Assembly (NCBI GenBank): GCA_036378675.1
Contig: DASUWA010000013.1
Span: 124,001-188,000 of the forward strand
Reading direction: 5' to 3'
DNA from: Acidimicrobiales bacterium
GTDB lineage: Bacteria; Actinomycetota; Acidimicrobiia; Acidimicrobiales; Palsa-688
DNA length: 64,000 nucleotides
The position numbers and the translations under genes are program-made. Shown one piece after another: positions 44,445 to 52,091 of this stretch (within the stretch, counting starts at the first letter, position 1; each line of letters opens with the position of its first letter). The notes under the pieces are model-generated. The model was not told the DNA's origin. It saw only the letters and a program-made list of their open reading frames with translations, and did no database searches.

Positions 44445-44473
44445 GCGGTCTGCGTAGGCGGTCTGCGTAGGCG
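44442..44473. repeat. 13-bp tandem repeat (about 2.5 copies)
   Basis: TAGGCGGTCTGCG occurs at 44442-44454 and 44455-44467, with a partial TAGGCG at 44468-44473. The first copy begins at the stop codon TAG of the preceding gene. Confidence 0.8.
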
Positions 44474-44589
44474 CCCCGCGAAGGTCTCAGTGACCTGTTG
44501 CGCCAATCTCATCTGGGGTTCAGGTGGGCGGAGGAAGATCGGGGAGCACAAGCCGCCAGGCACAGGAGCGTGGCGAAAGGAGCCCCCCG

Positions 44590-44940
44590 ATGAGCCACAG
44601 AGAACCGACCCTGCTCACCACCATCTCCTATGACGGCCGCTGGAAGCTGTCCCTTCGAGGCGAGGTCGACGCGGCGGCAAGACGCGATCTCTGCCAAATC
44701 GCCGAGATGGTGAGCGAGGACGGCGATCCCATCGATTTCGATCTCGGCGCAGTCCGCTTCGTCGACAAGTCCGGGTGGGCGGCGATCTGCGCGGCTGCCG
44801 ATGTTGTCCGGCGCGCGGGCGTGGAAGCGAGGGTCGTAAACCCGAGTCGAGCGGTCCGCCGGCTCACCGACCTGCTGAAGGCCGCCCACCCGTCGCGGGC
44901 GTGCCAACCCGAGGTCCCACGCCTCGCACCGGTCGCGTAG
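44590..44940 (+). CDS. STAS-domain protein with altered phosphorylation site
   Basis: A 116-residue STAS domain (anti-sigma factor antagonist type): WKLSLRGEVDAAARRDL, IDFDLGAVRFVDKSGWAAI, and a C-terminal helix. In SpoIIAA-like proteins the site is D-S-S-G with the first Ser phosphorylated. Here it reads D-K-S-G, so canonical phosphorylation by an anti-sigma kinase would be lost. It may be a constitutively active antagonist or a differently used STAS. ATG 44590 follows AAAGGAG by 6 nt. No anti-sigma kinase is adjacent. Confidence 0.85.
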   Translation: MSHREPTLLTTISYDGRWKLSLRGEVDAAARRDLCQIAEMVSEDGDPIDFDLGAVRFVDKSGWAAICAAADVVRRAGVEARVVNPSRAVRRLTDLLKAAHPSRACQPEVPRLAPVA

Positions 44941-44952
44941 CAGACTCGTCAT

Positions 44953-45516
44953 GTGTCCGTGCACGACGGTTGGGATGCCCCGAGGCCAGGTTGGGTGTGC
45001 CCGAAGTGCGGTTTCGATTACGACGACCAGGATGTGGTGACTACGCCGGCACTTGTCCAGGAACTTGGCGCCGCGTATCGCTCGAGGCTCCTCGAGGAAG
45101 CTCACAAGGATGTGGCCGTCTGGCGGGTACGCCCCGATCCGGCAACATGGTCGGCGCTCGAATACGCATGCCACGTGCGCGACTGCTTCGCGCTTTATGA
45201 CTGGCGGATCCGCCGGGTGGTGGCCAAGGATCGTCCTCAGCTTCACGCGATGAGAAGGGACGACGTCGTGACCGAAAGGGCCTACAACGATCAACCGCCG
45301 ATCGCTGTAGCCGAGGAGGTGACAACCAACGCGGGCCAGCTGTCCGCATTATTGGCAAGCATCACCGCTGAACAGTGGGACCGAGTCGGGGTCAGGGACG
45401 GCGAGGACTTATCGGTTGCCTGGATGGCGAGAAACGTGGTTCACGAGGCTGAGCACCACCTACTCGACATCGACGATGTTCTCGCCAGGGTGACAGGCGA
45501 ACAGCCAGTCGAGTAG
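44953..45516 (+). CDS. DinB-fold (DUF664-like) protein with N-terminal CPKC
   Basis: A 187-residue protein. An N-terminal CPKCGFDYDD half zinc-ribbon precedes a DinB/mycothiol-dependent four-helix domain, with ALEYACHVRDCF (His ligand), a central region and NVVHEAEHHLLDI (second His cluster). Such proteins are putative metal-dependent transferases using mycothiol or bacillithiol. This is unrelated to polymerase IV despite the name. GTG 44953 lacks a ribosome binding site. Its last 57 nt overlap the phosphatase gene on the other strand, a convergent overlap. Confidence 0.82.
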   Translation: MSVHDGWDAPRPGWVCPKCGFDYDDQDVVTTPALVQELGAAYRSRLLEEAHKDVAVWRVRPDPATWSALEYACHVRDCFALYDWRIRRVVAKDRPQLHAMRRDDVVTERAYNDQPPIAVAEEVTTNAGQLSALLASITAEQWDRVGVRDGEDLSVAWMARNVVHEAEHHLLDIDDVLARVTGEQPVE

Positions 45517-46020
45517 CTCGGTCTGCGCACCGGCCTCAGGCCCGCACAGAGAACGGTGGGCGCGAAGACGGGCGATGGCATGCGCCGGCGACTCGCCCAT
45601 CGTTATGAGGACCCCCGCAGCGATGGTGCCGGTCCGCCCGATTCCGGCGCCGCAGTGCATCAGCAAGGACTGCCCACCGTCCAGTCGAGAACGCACTTCC
45701 GCGAGCAGCTCGACCGCGTCGTCTCGCGAGGGCACGTGCAGGTCCGGGATCGGCCGCCAAATGACCCTCTCGGAGGGCTGGGCTTTCAGCCATTCGACGT
45801 ACTCTGGGTACCACTCGAGCTCGTGTGGCTCGTTCAGGCAGACCGCCGCATCCGCGTCAACGTAGGCCATCGCCCTTTCCGGATTAGGGGCGATGAAGCG
45901 CTTGCCGCAGAGCCACAACCGACCGCCGACCCCTCGAGGCAATGGAATCTCGTCGACGCCTCCGTGCAGCGATCTCCGTTCGGCCCAGTGAGCTACGGGA
46001 TGGGCGGTCCGATCGCGCAC
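45460..46020 (-). CDS. dual-specificity/tyrosine phosphatase-like protein
   Basis: A 186-residue protein tyrosine phosphatase-fold protein. The active-site loop is HCGAGIGRTG (Cys123, Arg129) and the general-acid Asp is probably in PIPDLHVPS (near 93). It lacks a signal peptide. It resembles small bacterial DSP-type phosphatases, which act on phosphotyrosine or nucleotides. GTG 46020 is supported by a TAGGAT box (46027-46032) 6 nt upstream, indicating leaderless transcription. Its 3' end overlaps the DinB-fold gene by 57 nt. Confidence 0.88.
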   Translation of the reverse strand: MRDRTAHPVAHWAERRSLHGGVDEIPLPRGVGGRLWLCGKRFIAPNPERAMAYVDADAAVCLNEPHELEWYPEYVEWLKAQPSERVIWRPIPDLHVPSRDDAVELLAEVRSRLDGGQSLLMHCGAGIGRTGTIAAGVLITMGESPAHAIARLRAHRSLCGPEAGAQTELLDWLFACHPGENIVDVE

Positions 46021-46117
46021 CGGGCAATCCTACGAATGCACCCTCGTCCTCGTCGAAATCCGCTGGATCGGAGGGGTCATCTACGCAAGAACCACCGCTG
46101 GGCTACCTTCCATCGTG

Positions 46118-46549
46118 ATGCCAGCTTCCACGGCCGAGGAGCAAAAGGCCATCGTCGATGTAGTCGTACGTTGTGCTGCCGCGTTCGACCTGAGGGACTG
46201 GAACGCGCTCGAGGAGGTCTTCACCGCCGACGCATCCGCATACGGGGTCGACGGTCGCGACGCAATAGTGCGTTTCGTTCGCGGCTTCCTCGGCGGGTGC
46301 GGCCCTTCTCAGCACCTGCTGGGCAATCACCACGTGATCTTGGAGGGCGACGGCGGGCGGTCGGCGAAGTCGGTGTGCAAGGCGCGGGTAATGCATATCG
46401 GTGCGGGCGACAATTCGCACCTCAGCTACGAGTGTTTCGGCAACTACTGGGACGAGCTGGTTCTAACCGACTCAGGCTGGAGGATCGCGCATCGCCGGTT
46501 CGAGGTGACCATCGCCCTCGGCGACGCGTCCGTGCTGCAGCCCGGCTGA
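46118..46549 (+). CDS. SnoaL-like/NTF2-fold protein
   Basis: A 143-residue NTF2-like protein: EEQKAIVDVVVRCAAAFDLRDWNALEEVFTADASAYG, HLLGNHHVI and ECFGNYWDELVLTDSGWRIAHRRFEV. The alpha+beta cone is typical of SnoaL_4 proteins, some of which are polyketide cyclases or dehydratases and many of unknown function. The start is ATG 46118 or GTG 46115, with TACCTT (46104-46109) upstream. It is divergent from the phosphatase and is followed by a decamer tandem repeat. Confidence 0.82.
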   Translation: MPASTAEEQKAIVDVVVRCAAAFDLRDWNALEEVFTADASAYGVDGRDAIVRFVRGFLGGCGPSQHLLGNHHVILEGDGGRSAKSVCKARVMHIGAGDNSHLSYECFGNYWDELVLTDSGWRIAHRRFEVTIALGDASVLQPG

Positions 46550-46560
46550 GAGTTCCAGTA

Positions 46561-46600
46561 ACTACTGGTCACTACTGGTCACCACTGGTCACCACTGGTA
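46561..46600. repeat. 10-bp tandem repeat, four copies
   Basis: ACTACTGGTC, ACTACTGGTC, ACCACTGGTC and ACCACTGGTA follow each other without gaps between two convergent genes. The array ends 1 nt before the stop of the minus-strand gene. Confidence 0.9.
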
Positions 46601-46601
46601 C

Positions 46602-47180
46602 CTACTGCGGCTCGACGACCTGCCAACGAGGTGGGTTCTTCTGAACCTCGCGGATCACGCCCGCGTCCTCCAGATCGGAAAGAGCCGAATCGATGTCAGC
46701 AAGGTGATTCTCGATCCCGGCAGACAATGCCGCGCTCAGGGCCTCGGTTGCGCTGAAGGGCCGGCCGTCGCCGAGCCGGGCTAGCGCGTCGCGGAGGCGG
46801 CTGAGCTGGGGGTCGGTCAACTCCGAATGCTGCCCGGGTCGCTGGCCGCGGCCGAGCCGGGCTCCTCGGGGCTTCCAGAAAACGATCGAAATGCTCTCCA
46901 GGTCGAGTGCCTCGCTCGGCGGCATTGCGTCGGTACCGAAGCGGGACCTCAGCTCGCGGACGAACTCTCGGGGATCCCCCTCGATCTCGTAGATAGCGAG
47001 GCACTGAGCCGCCGGCTCCCCGGCTGAATCGGTCTCGAACCCTTCGAACCGCTGGGCGGAGACCACGCCCGGGACCCGGACCACGTCGCGGAGGTGCTGG
47101 CGGTCGTACCACTCGTGGTACTCGGCGGCCCGACCCGGACGGGGCTGCGTATAGACACAGCAGATCGTACGTTCGCTCAC
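46602..47180 (-). CDS. EthD/DUF4286-like dimeric barrel protein with C-terminal winged-helix-like tail
   Basis: A 192-residue protein. The N-terminal half is a dimeric alpha/beta barrel (ICCVYTQPRPGRAAEYHEWYDRQHLRDVVRVPGVVSAQRFEGF, LAIYEIEGDP), as in DUF4286/EthD-type proteins linked to catabolic enzymes. The C-terminal 75 residues (LSRLRDALARLGD, SDLEDAGVIREVQKNPPRWQVV) look like a small winged helix. The combination is uncommon and could regulate or assist the neighbouring Rieske oxygenase. GTG 47180 is chosen because the longer frame runs antisense through the Rieske gene. Confidence 0.75.
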   Translation of the reverse strand: MSERTICCVYTQPRPGRAAEYHEWYDRQHLRDVVRVPGVVSAQRFEGFETDSAGEPAAQCLAIYEIEGDPREFVRELRSRFGTDAMPPSEALDLESISIVFWKPRGARLGRGQRPGQHSELTDPQLSRLRDALARLGDGRPFSATEALSAALSAGIENHLADIDSALSDLEDAGVIREVQKNPPRWQVVEPQ

Positions 47181-47258
47181 CGGACCATCCTGCCTCAGCT
47201 TTGGAGGGCGCGCCGGATCAACGGTGTCCCACGGATCGACTCCTGGCCGGGTGGCAAG

Positions 47259-48560
47259 ATGGCAGGCGTGTCCGACGTGGGCGCCACCTCCTCTTTCCTC
47301 CCCGTGTCGCGCTATTGGAGCAAGGAGTTCCTCGAGCTCGAACGCGACAAGCTCTGGCCCCGCGTCTGGCAGATGTCGTGCCGCCTCGAGGAGATCCCCA
47401 GCGTGGGGGACTTCACCGAATACTCGATCTGCGACCAGTCGATTTTGCTCGTCCGCAGCGATCCAGCGACGGTCCGAGCCTTCGGGAACGCGTGCAGGCA
47501 TCGTGCCACCCAGCTGGCTCTCGGTTCGGGCAGTTTCCGAGGCCGGCGCATCGTCTGCCCGTTCCACGGATGGCAATGGAACCTCGACGGCGACAACACC
47601 TTCGTTTACGGGGAGCAGGGATTCGATCCGCAATGCCTCGACTGCGGTGACCTCAAGCTGAGGGAGTACCGCGTTGGCTGCTGGGGCGGGTGCGTGTTCG
47701 TCAACCTCGACTCCGAGGCTCCGCCACTGGAGGAAGCGCTAGCGCCCATGGCCTCGCTGCTGGACCCGTTGGGAGTGGATCGGATGCGGGTCCGATGGTG
47801 GAAATCCGTGGTACTCAACGCGAATTGGAAGCTTGCCCAAGAGGCCTTCATGGAGGGTTTCCACGTCATGCAGACCCACCCGCAGCTGAACCTGGGACTG
47901 CCTGACGACCCTGACGCCCAGGTTTACGAGGTGCATCCCAACGGTCACTCTCATTTCCAGAACAGGGCCAGGCGTTCCCCGGTGCCTGAGGGGGTGGACG
48001 CTCTCGAGGTCGCGATCGAGTCGAGCAAGCTCCTCTGCGAGGGTCTCGAGGCAATGACCCTGGAGAGGGACGTGCGCGCGATCGAAGGCTTGCGAGGTTC
48101 GCCAACGAAGGGGTCGATCGGCCAGAGGGTGGTTCAGGCGATTTACGAAGCGGCAGCAGCTGAAGGTGTTGAGCTGCCGCCGCCCGAACCGGATGCCTTG
48201 TCCCGTTGGGGAGGCGTGTTCTTCGTCTTCCCTAACTACTTCGTTCTTCCCCAGTACGGGAACGCGCTGATCTACCGGAGCCGGCCGAACGGGATGGAAG
48301 CCGAGTCGTGTCTGTTCGAACTCTGGTCGGTATCCATTCCACCCGGTCAGAAAGAGACGGTCCGGCCGACGAGGCTCGGGCCGTTCGGACCGTCCGACAC
48401 ATCGGCGTGGCCGACGATCCCTTTGCAGGATTTCTCGAACATCGAGCGCCAGCAGCGTGGTATCCACACGCTTGGGTTCGACTCGATGAGGCTGAGCGAG
48501 AGGTACGAGGGCGGGATCATCAACATGCACCGCGAGCTGGATCGCTACCTGTCTGGCTAA
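47259..48560 (+). CDS. Rieske ring-hydroxylating oxygenase, alpha subunit
   Basis: A 433-residue Rieske non-heme iron oxygenase. The [2Fe-2S] ligands are CRH (Cys79, His81) and CPFH (Cys100, His103). The mononuclear iron site is EGFHVMQTH (His202, His207). A long catalytic domain follows. It would insert oxygen into a ring or methyl group, receiving electrons from an unlinked reductase. ATG 47259 lacks a good Shine-Dalgarno (GTG 47268 is also possible). The neighbouring KstD-like flavoprotein and acyl-CoA genes suggest steroid- or terpenoid-like substrates. Confidence 0.92.
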   Translation: MAGVSDVGATSSFLPVSRYWSKEFLELERDKLWPRVWQMSCRLEEIPSVGDFTEYSICDQSILLVRSDPATVRAFGNACRHRATQLALGSGSFRGRRIVCPFHGWQWNLDGDNTFVYGEQGFDPQCLDCGDLKLREYRVGCWGGCVFVNLDSEAPPLEEALAPMASLLDPLGVDRMRVRWWKSVVLNANWKLAQEAFMEGFHVMQTHPQLNLGLPDDPDAQVYEVHPNGHSHFQNRARRSPVPEGVDALEVAIESSKLLCEGLEAMTLERDVRAIEGLRGSPTKGSIGQRVVQAIYEAAAAEGVELPPPEPDALSRWGGVFFVFPNYFVLPQYGNALIYRSRPNGMEAESCLFELWSVSIPPGQKETVRPTRLGPFGPSDTSAWPTIPLQDFSNIERQQRGIHTLGFDSMRLSERYEGGIINMHRELDRYLSG

Positions 48561-48571
48561 CGAGTGTTTGG

Positions 48572-50242
48572 CTAAAGGGCGGTCTGGCGGAATGTTCGCG
48601 CGGCGGTGGCGCCGGCCAGGTAACCCCAGGTAAGGGCCATGGCGATCGAACATCCACCGCCGAAGTAGGCGGGCCCCGCCGGGCTTGCCGCCACGTTGCC
48701 AGCGGCGAACAGCCCCGGGATGACCTCCCCCCTGGTATCCAGCACGCGTGCGCGGGCATCGGTCACCGGCCCGCCTTTGGTGCCCACACAACCGGGGTGG
48801 ACCTCCAGCGCGTAGAACGGCGCAACCTCGATCGTCCCCAAGTTGGGATGCGGCGCCTCGGGATCCCCGTGGAAGCGGTCGTAGTAGCTGTCGCCCCGGC
48901 CGAACTCGGGGTCACGCCCACCCCTGGCGAACTCGTTGAATCGCTCGACCGTCGTCTCCAAGCCTCGTGGGTCGACGCCAATCCTGTTAGCCAGCTCCTG
49001 AAGGGATTGTGCGTTGATGAGCCACTCCGGGTCGGGGCGGCCTGGTCGGGCCGATGCGATGCTGTAGCGGCGACGATACTGGTCGTCCATCACCGACCAG
49101 CAGGGAAGGTTGCGCAAACGGTAGGCGACCGGGTCGAAGTCGAAGAACGCCTTCATCATGTCGTTGTAATTGGCCGCCTCGTCGACGAATCGTCGCCCGG
49201 ATCGATTGACGAGGATGCAGTGCGGCGCCGTCCGCTCGGTCGCCACGAACCGGTTGAGCGGCAGTCCCTCGTAGGAATCATCTGGAACATTCGACGCGGG
49301 GTACCACCAGGCTTCGCTCATGTTGGCGAGACCCGCACCGGCCTCCATCGCCATCCTCAACCCGTCGCCGGTGCCGAAGGGAGGCGTGGTCGGGTGGGTC
49401 AGGGGACCAGGAAGGAAGCTGCGGGTGAGCTCTCGGTCCCACTCGTAACCGCCCGACGCGAGGACGACCGCCGGCGCTCCTAACTCCCGAGCAACCACCC
49501 CATAAGAGTCTGCGTCGCCCGAGCTGTATCGGACACCGGCGACCGCTCCGGAACTTCCTCGAACGAGCCCGGTCGCCCGTGCCTGCGTCAACACCCGAAC
49601 GCCGCGACTAAGGCACGCTTCGAGGAGTCCGCTGATCAGAGCGCGTCCCATCGTGACCAACCCGGCAGCACTCCGCTCTCTGACCATCTGGCGATCGAGC
49701 TTCTCCGGCGTGTAGCCGAGCCGCCAGGTCACCGATTGCTCCTCCAGGGTGATAGGCATCGCCAGGACCGGGCCGGTCCGAACCCGTTCCGCCCACTCCC
49801 CAAGCGATGTGGACGCGAAGAGAGTCGATTCGAGCATGCGTCCGGATGGTTTCGCCCCCTCCATTTCGGGGTGATAGTCGGGCCAGGACATCGGCCGGAA
49901 TCGCAGGGAGGTGTTCGCCTCGAGGTAGCGGATCATCTCTCGGGCGGAGTCGACGAAGGCTTCCACGAGATCGTCCGGCATCTTGCCTGCGACCAGCCGG
50001 CCGCAATAGGCGATGGCTTCCTCGCGGCTGTCGTCGAAACCGGCCGCCAGCATGTGATGGTTCCCCGGAACCCAGATGCCGCCGCCCGACACCGCGGTCG
50101 AGCCGCCGACGAGAGACGTTCGCTCGAGGACCGTTACCCGAGCCCCCTCCTGGGCGGCGGTGAGCGCGGCGGCCAGTCCGGCCCCGCCAGAGCCGACCAC
50201 GACGACATCGGTTCCACCCTCGATCGCCAAGTTGCCTCCCAT
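48572..50242 (-). CDS. FAD-dependent 3-ketosteroid dehydrogenase-like flavoprotein
   Basis: A 556-residue flavoprotein of the fumarate reductase/KstD group. The FAD motif VVVGSGGAGLAAALTAAQEG (14-33) is followed by GGSTAVSGGGIWVPGN, typical of 3-ketosteroid-delta1-dehydrogenases. The C-terminal LFAAGNVAASPAGPAYFGGG aligns with the KstD catalytic Tyr/Gly segment. It would dehydrogenate a ring ketone or related substrate. It converges on the Rieske gene with 11 nt between and is divergent from the tandem hydratases, forming a catabolic cluster. The exact substrate is not determined. Confidence 0.85.
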   Translation of the reverse strand: MGGNLAIEGGTDVVVVGSGGAGLAAALTAAQEGARVTVLERTSLVGGSTAVSGGGIWVPGNHHMLAAGFDDSREEAIAYCGRLVAGKMPDDLVEAFVDSAREMIRYLEANTSLRFRPMSWPDYHPEMEGAKPSGRMLESTLFASTSLGEWAERVRTGPVLAMPITLEEQSVTWRLGYTPEKLDRQMVRERSAAGLVTMGRALISGLLEACLSRGVRVLTQARATGLVRGSSGAVAGVRYSSGDADSYGVVARELGAPAVVLASGGYEWDRELTRSFLPGPLTHPTTPPFGTGDGLRMAMEAGAGLANMSEAWWYPASNVPDDSYEGLPLNRFVATERTAPHCILVNRSGRRFVDEAANYNDMMKAFFDFDPVAYRLRNLPCWSVMDDQYRRRYSIASARPGRPDPEWLINAQSLQELANRIGVDPRGLETTVERFNEFARGGRDPEFGRGDSYYDRFHGDPEAPHPNLGTIEVAPFYALEVHPGCVGTKGGPVTDARARVLDTRGEVIPGLFAAGNVAASPAGPAYFGGGCSIAMALTWGYLAGATAARTFRQTAL

Positions 50243-50294
50243 GAACCCGAAGTGCAGTCAGTCTCGCAGCGAGTCGGCTGGACAGTGACACCGG

Positions 50295-50300
50295 TATGGT
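50295..50300 (+). promoter_or_regulatory. -10 box of hydratase operon, leaderless
   Basis: TATGGT ends 7 nt before ATG 50308. This favours that ATG over the in-frame ATG at 50296, which overlaps the box itself. Confidence 0.5.
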
Positions 50301-50307
50301 GACCGCC

Positions 50308-51165
50308 ATGGAGCAGCGCACACTCGAAGCGGTTATCTACGAGCGCGACCCTCCGATCGCGCGCATCGTCTTGAACCGTCCCGACAAAGCCAACACGAAG
50401 GATTCGATTCTTGTCCGTGAGGTCGATGCATGCCTCCGCGAGGCCGACCGAGACGGTGAGATCAAGGTGGTGATCCTGAAGGCCAACGGCAAGGGCTTCT
50501 GCGGAGGTCACGTCGCCCGCTGGGCCCCGGACGAGAACCCCTATCCCGAGTTCGGTTCGACCTTCGAGGACCTTTACAAAGGCACGGCCGACCTGTTCCT
50601 GTGGCCCACTTTGTACCTGTGGGAGTTCCCCAAGCCGACCATCTCGCAGATCCACGGATACTGCATGGGCGGCGGGATCTACCTTGGCCTGCTGACGGAC
50701 TTCTGCGTCGCTTCGGACGACGCCTACTTCCAGATGCCTCTGGCTCAGAGCCTCGGCGAGCCCGGCGGTCACACGATGATCGAACCGTGGCTGCTGATGA
50801 ACTGGCATCGCACCATGGATTGGCTCCTGCTGGCTCCGACGCTCAACGCCCAGGAGGCGCTCGAGTGGGGGCTCCTCAACCGGGTTGTGCCGCGCGAGGA
50901 GCTTGAGGACACCGTGGAGGAGATGGCGCACAAGATCGCCCAAATTCCGCTAACCACGCTGATGGCCGTCAAGAACAACGTGAAGCGAGCCTGGGAGCTC
51001 ATGGGTATGAGGGTCCATCTCCAGGTGAGCCACATCCTGACCAATCTCGTCGGGGCCGCTTCCGACGTTCAGGCCCGCCGAGCGGAGCTCATCGAGTCAG
51101 GTTTGAAACCCCGGCAGTTCCTCGACCGCGCTGAACCTGACACGAGCGTCAGTAAACCTGAGTAG
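50308..51165 (+). CDS. enoyl-CoA hydratase/isomerase family protein (first of tandem pair)
   Basis: A crotonase-fold protein of about 285 residues. VVILKANGKGFCGGH is the oxyanion-hole strand, and KPTISQIHGYCMGGGIYLGLLTDFCVASDDAYF is the family core. The usual catalytic Glu segments are replaced by SLGEPGGHTMIEP, so hydratase activity cannot be assumed. The C-terminal PLTTLMAVKNNVKRAWELMGMR is shared with the next gene. ATG 50308 is favoured by the -10 box. It is followed in 30 nt by a paralog and then an acyl-CoA ligase, forming one operon. Confidence 0.9.
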   Translation: MEQRTLEAVIYERDPPIARIVLNRPDKANTKDSILVREVDACLREADRDGEIKVVILKANGKGFCGGHVARWAPDENPYPEFGSTFEDLYKGTADLFLWPTLYLWEFPKPTISQIHGYCMGGGIYLGLLTDFCVASDDAYFQMPLAQSLGEPGGHTMIEPWLLMNWHRTMDWLLLAPTLNAQEALEWGLLNRVVPREELEDTVEEMAHKIAQIPLTTLMAVKNNVKRAWELMGMRVHLQVSHILTNLVGAASDVQARRAELIESGLKPRQFLDRAEPDTSVSKPE

Positions 51166-51195
51166 TGTTCATGCGCCCATGACCAGGGAGGGGAG

Positions 51196-52089
51196 ATGAA
51201 CCTTACGGAGACCCGCGAGCGCATCATCTACGAGAAGGATGGCCCGATCGCCCGCGTGATCCTCAACTGGCCGGAGAAGGCGAACGCCCAGGACCAGAAG
51301 CTGGCCGAGGAGGTCGACGCCGCGCTCCTCGACGCTGACCGCGATTACGACATCAAGGTCCTCGTGTTGAAGGCCAACGGCAAGGGGTTCTGCTCCGGTC
51401 ACGCCATTGGGGACAACGCACGTGACTACCCGGCGTTCGTCGAGGGAGGGGCTCACATGGGAACGCCGTGGAAGGGTCAGACCGACCTGTTCGTGAAACC
51501 GGTCATGAACCTGTGGGAGTTCTCCAAGCCGACGATCGCGCAAGTGCACGGTTACTGCGTCGGCGGGGGCACCCATTACGGGCTCACCACTGACATCGTT
51601 ATCGCCTCCGATGACGCCTACTTCCAGTACCCGCCGCTACAGGGGTTCGGCATGCCCTCCGGTGAATGCTCGATCGAGCCGTGGGTGTTCATGAACTGGC
51701 GCCGGGCCGCGTACTACCTGTACCTGGCAGAGGTCATCGACGCGCAGAAGGCGCTGGCAGTCGGCCTGGTGAACGAAGTCGTGCCTCGGGACGAACTCGA
51801 CGCTCGGGTCGACACCATCGCCCGCCAGATCGCCCAAGCGCCTCTGACGACGCTCATGGCGACGAAGGCGAACCTGAAGCGGGCCTGGGAGCTGATGGGC
51901 ATGCGCGTGCACTGGCAGAGCTCCAACGACCTGGTCGCCCTCGCGTCGCTCAGCTCCGATGTCCAGGCGCTTATCCGGCGGGTGCTCGAAGGCAACATCA
52001 AGCCGGCCGAGATGGCACGCCGCCAAGCCGCCGCCGCTGACGCCAACGGAGCGGGTGATGCGAACGGCGGATCCGACCATCAGGCCTGA
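51196..52089 (+). CDS. enoyl-CoA hydratase/isomerase family protein (second of tandem pair)
   Basis: A 297-residue crotonase paralog of the gene just upstream, sharing LKANGKGFCSGH, HGYCVGGGTHYGL and the C-terminal PLTTLMATKANLKRAWELMGMR. The catalytic-Glu region reads GFGMPSGECSIEPW, again non-standard. An extra C-terminal tail rich in Ala and Asp (ADANGAGDANG) is not family-like. ATG 51196 has GGGAGG 5 nt upstream. It is followed in 2 nt by the ligase. The pair may form a heteromer or act on different chain lengths (inferred). Confidence 0.9.
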   Translation: MNLTETRERIIYEKDGPIARVILNWPEKANAQDQKLAEEVDAALLDADRDYDIKVLVLKANGKGFCSGHAIGDNARDYPAFVEGGAHMGTPWKGQTDLFVKPVMNLWEFSKPTIAQVHGYCVGGGTHYGLTTDIVIASDDAYFQYPPLQGFGMPSGECSIEPWVFMNWRRAAYYLYLAEVIDAQKALAVGLVNEVVPRDELDARVDTIARQIAQAPLTTLMATKANLKRAWELMGMRVHWQSSNDLVALASLSSDVQALIRRVLEGNIKPAEMARRQAAAADANGAGDANGGSDHQA

Positions 52090-52091
52090 TC

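Noticed and set aside
46561-46600. CRISPR array
   Set aside because: Repeats are 10 bp, contiguous, with no spacers and no cas genes nearby.
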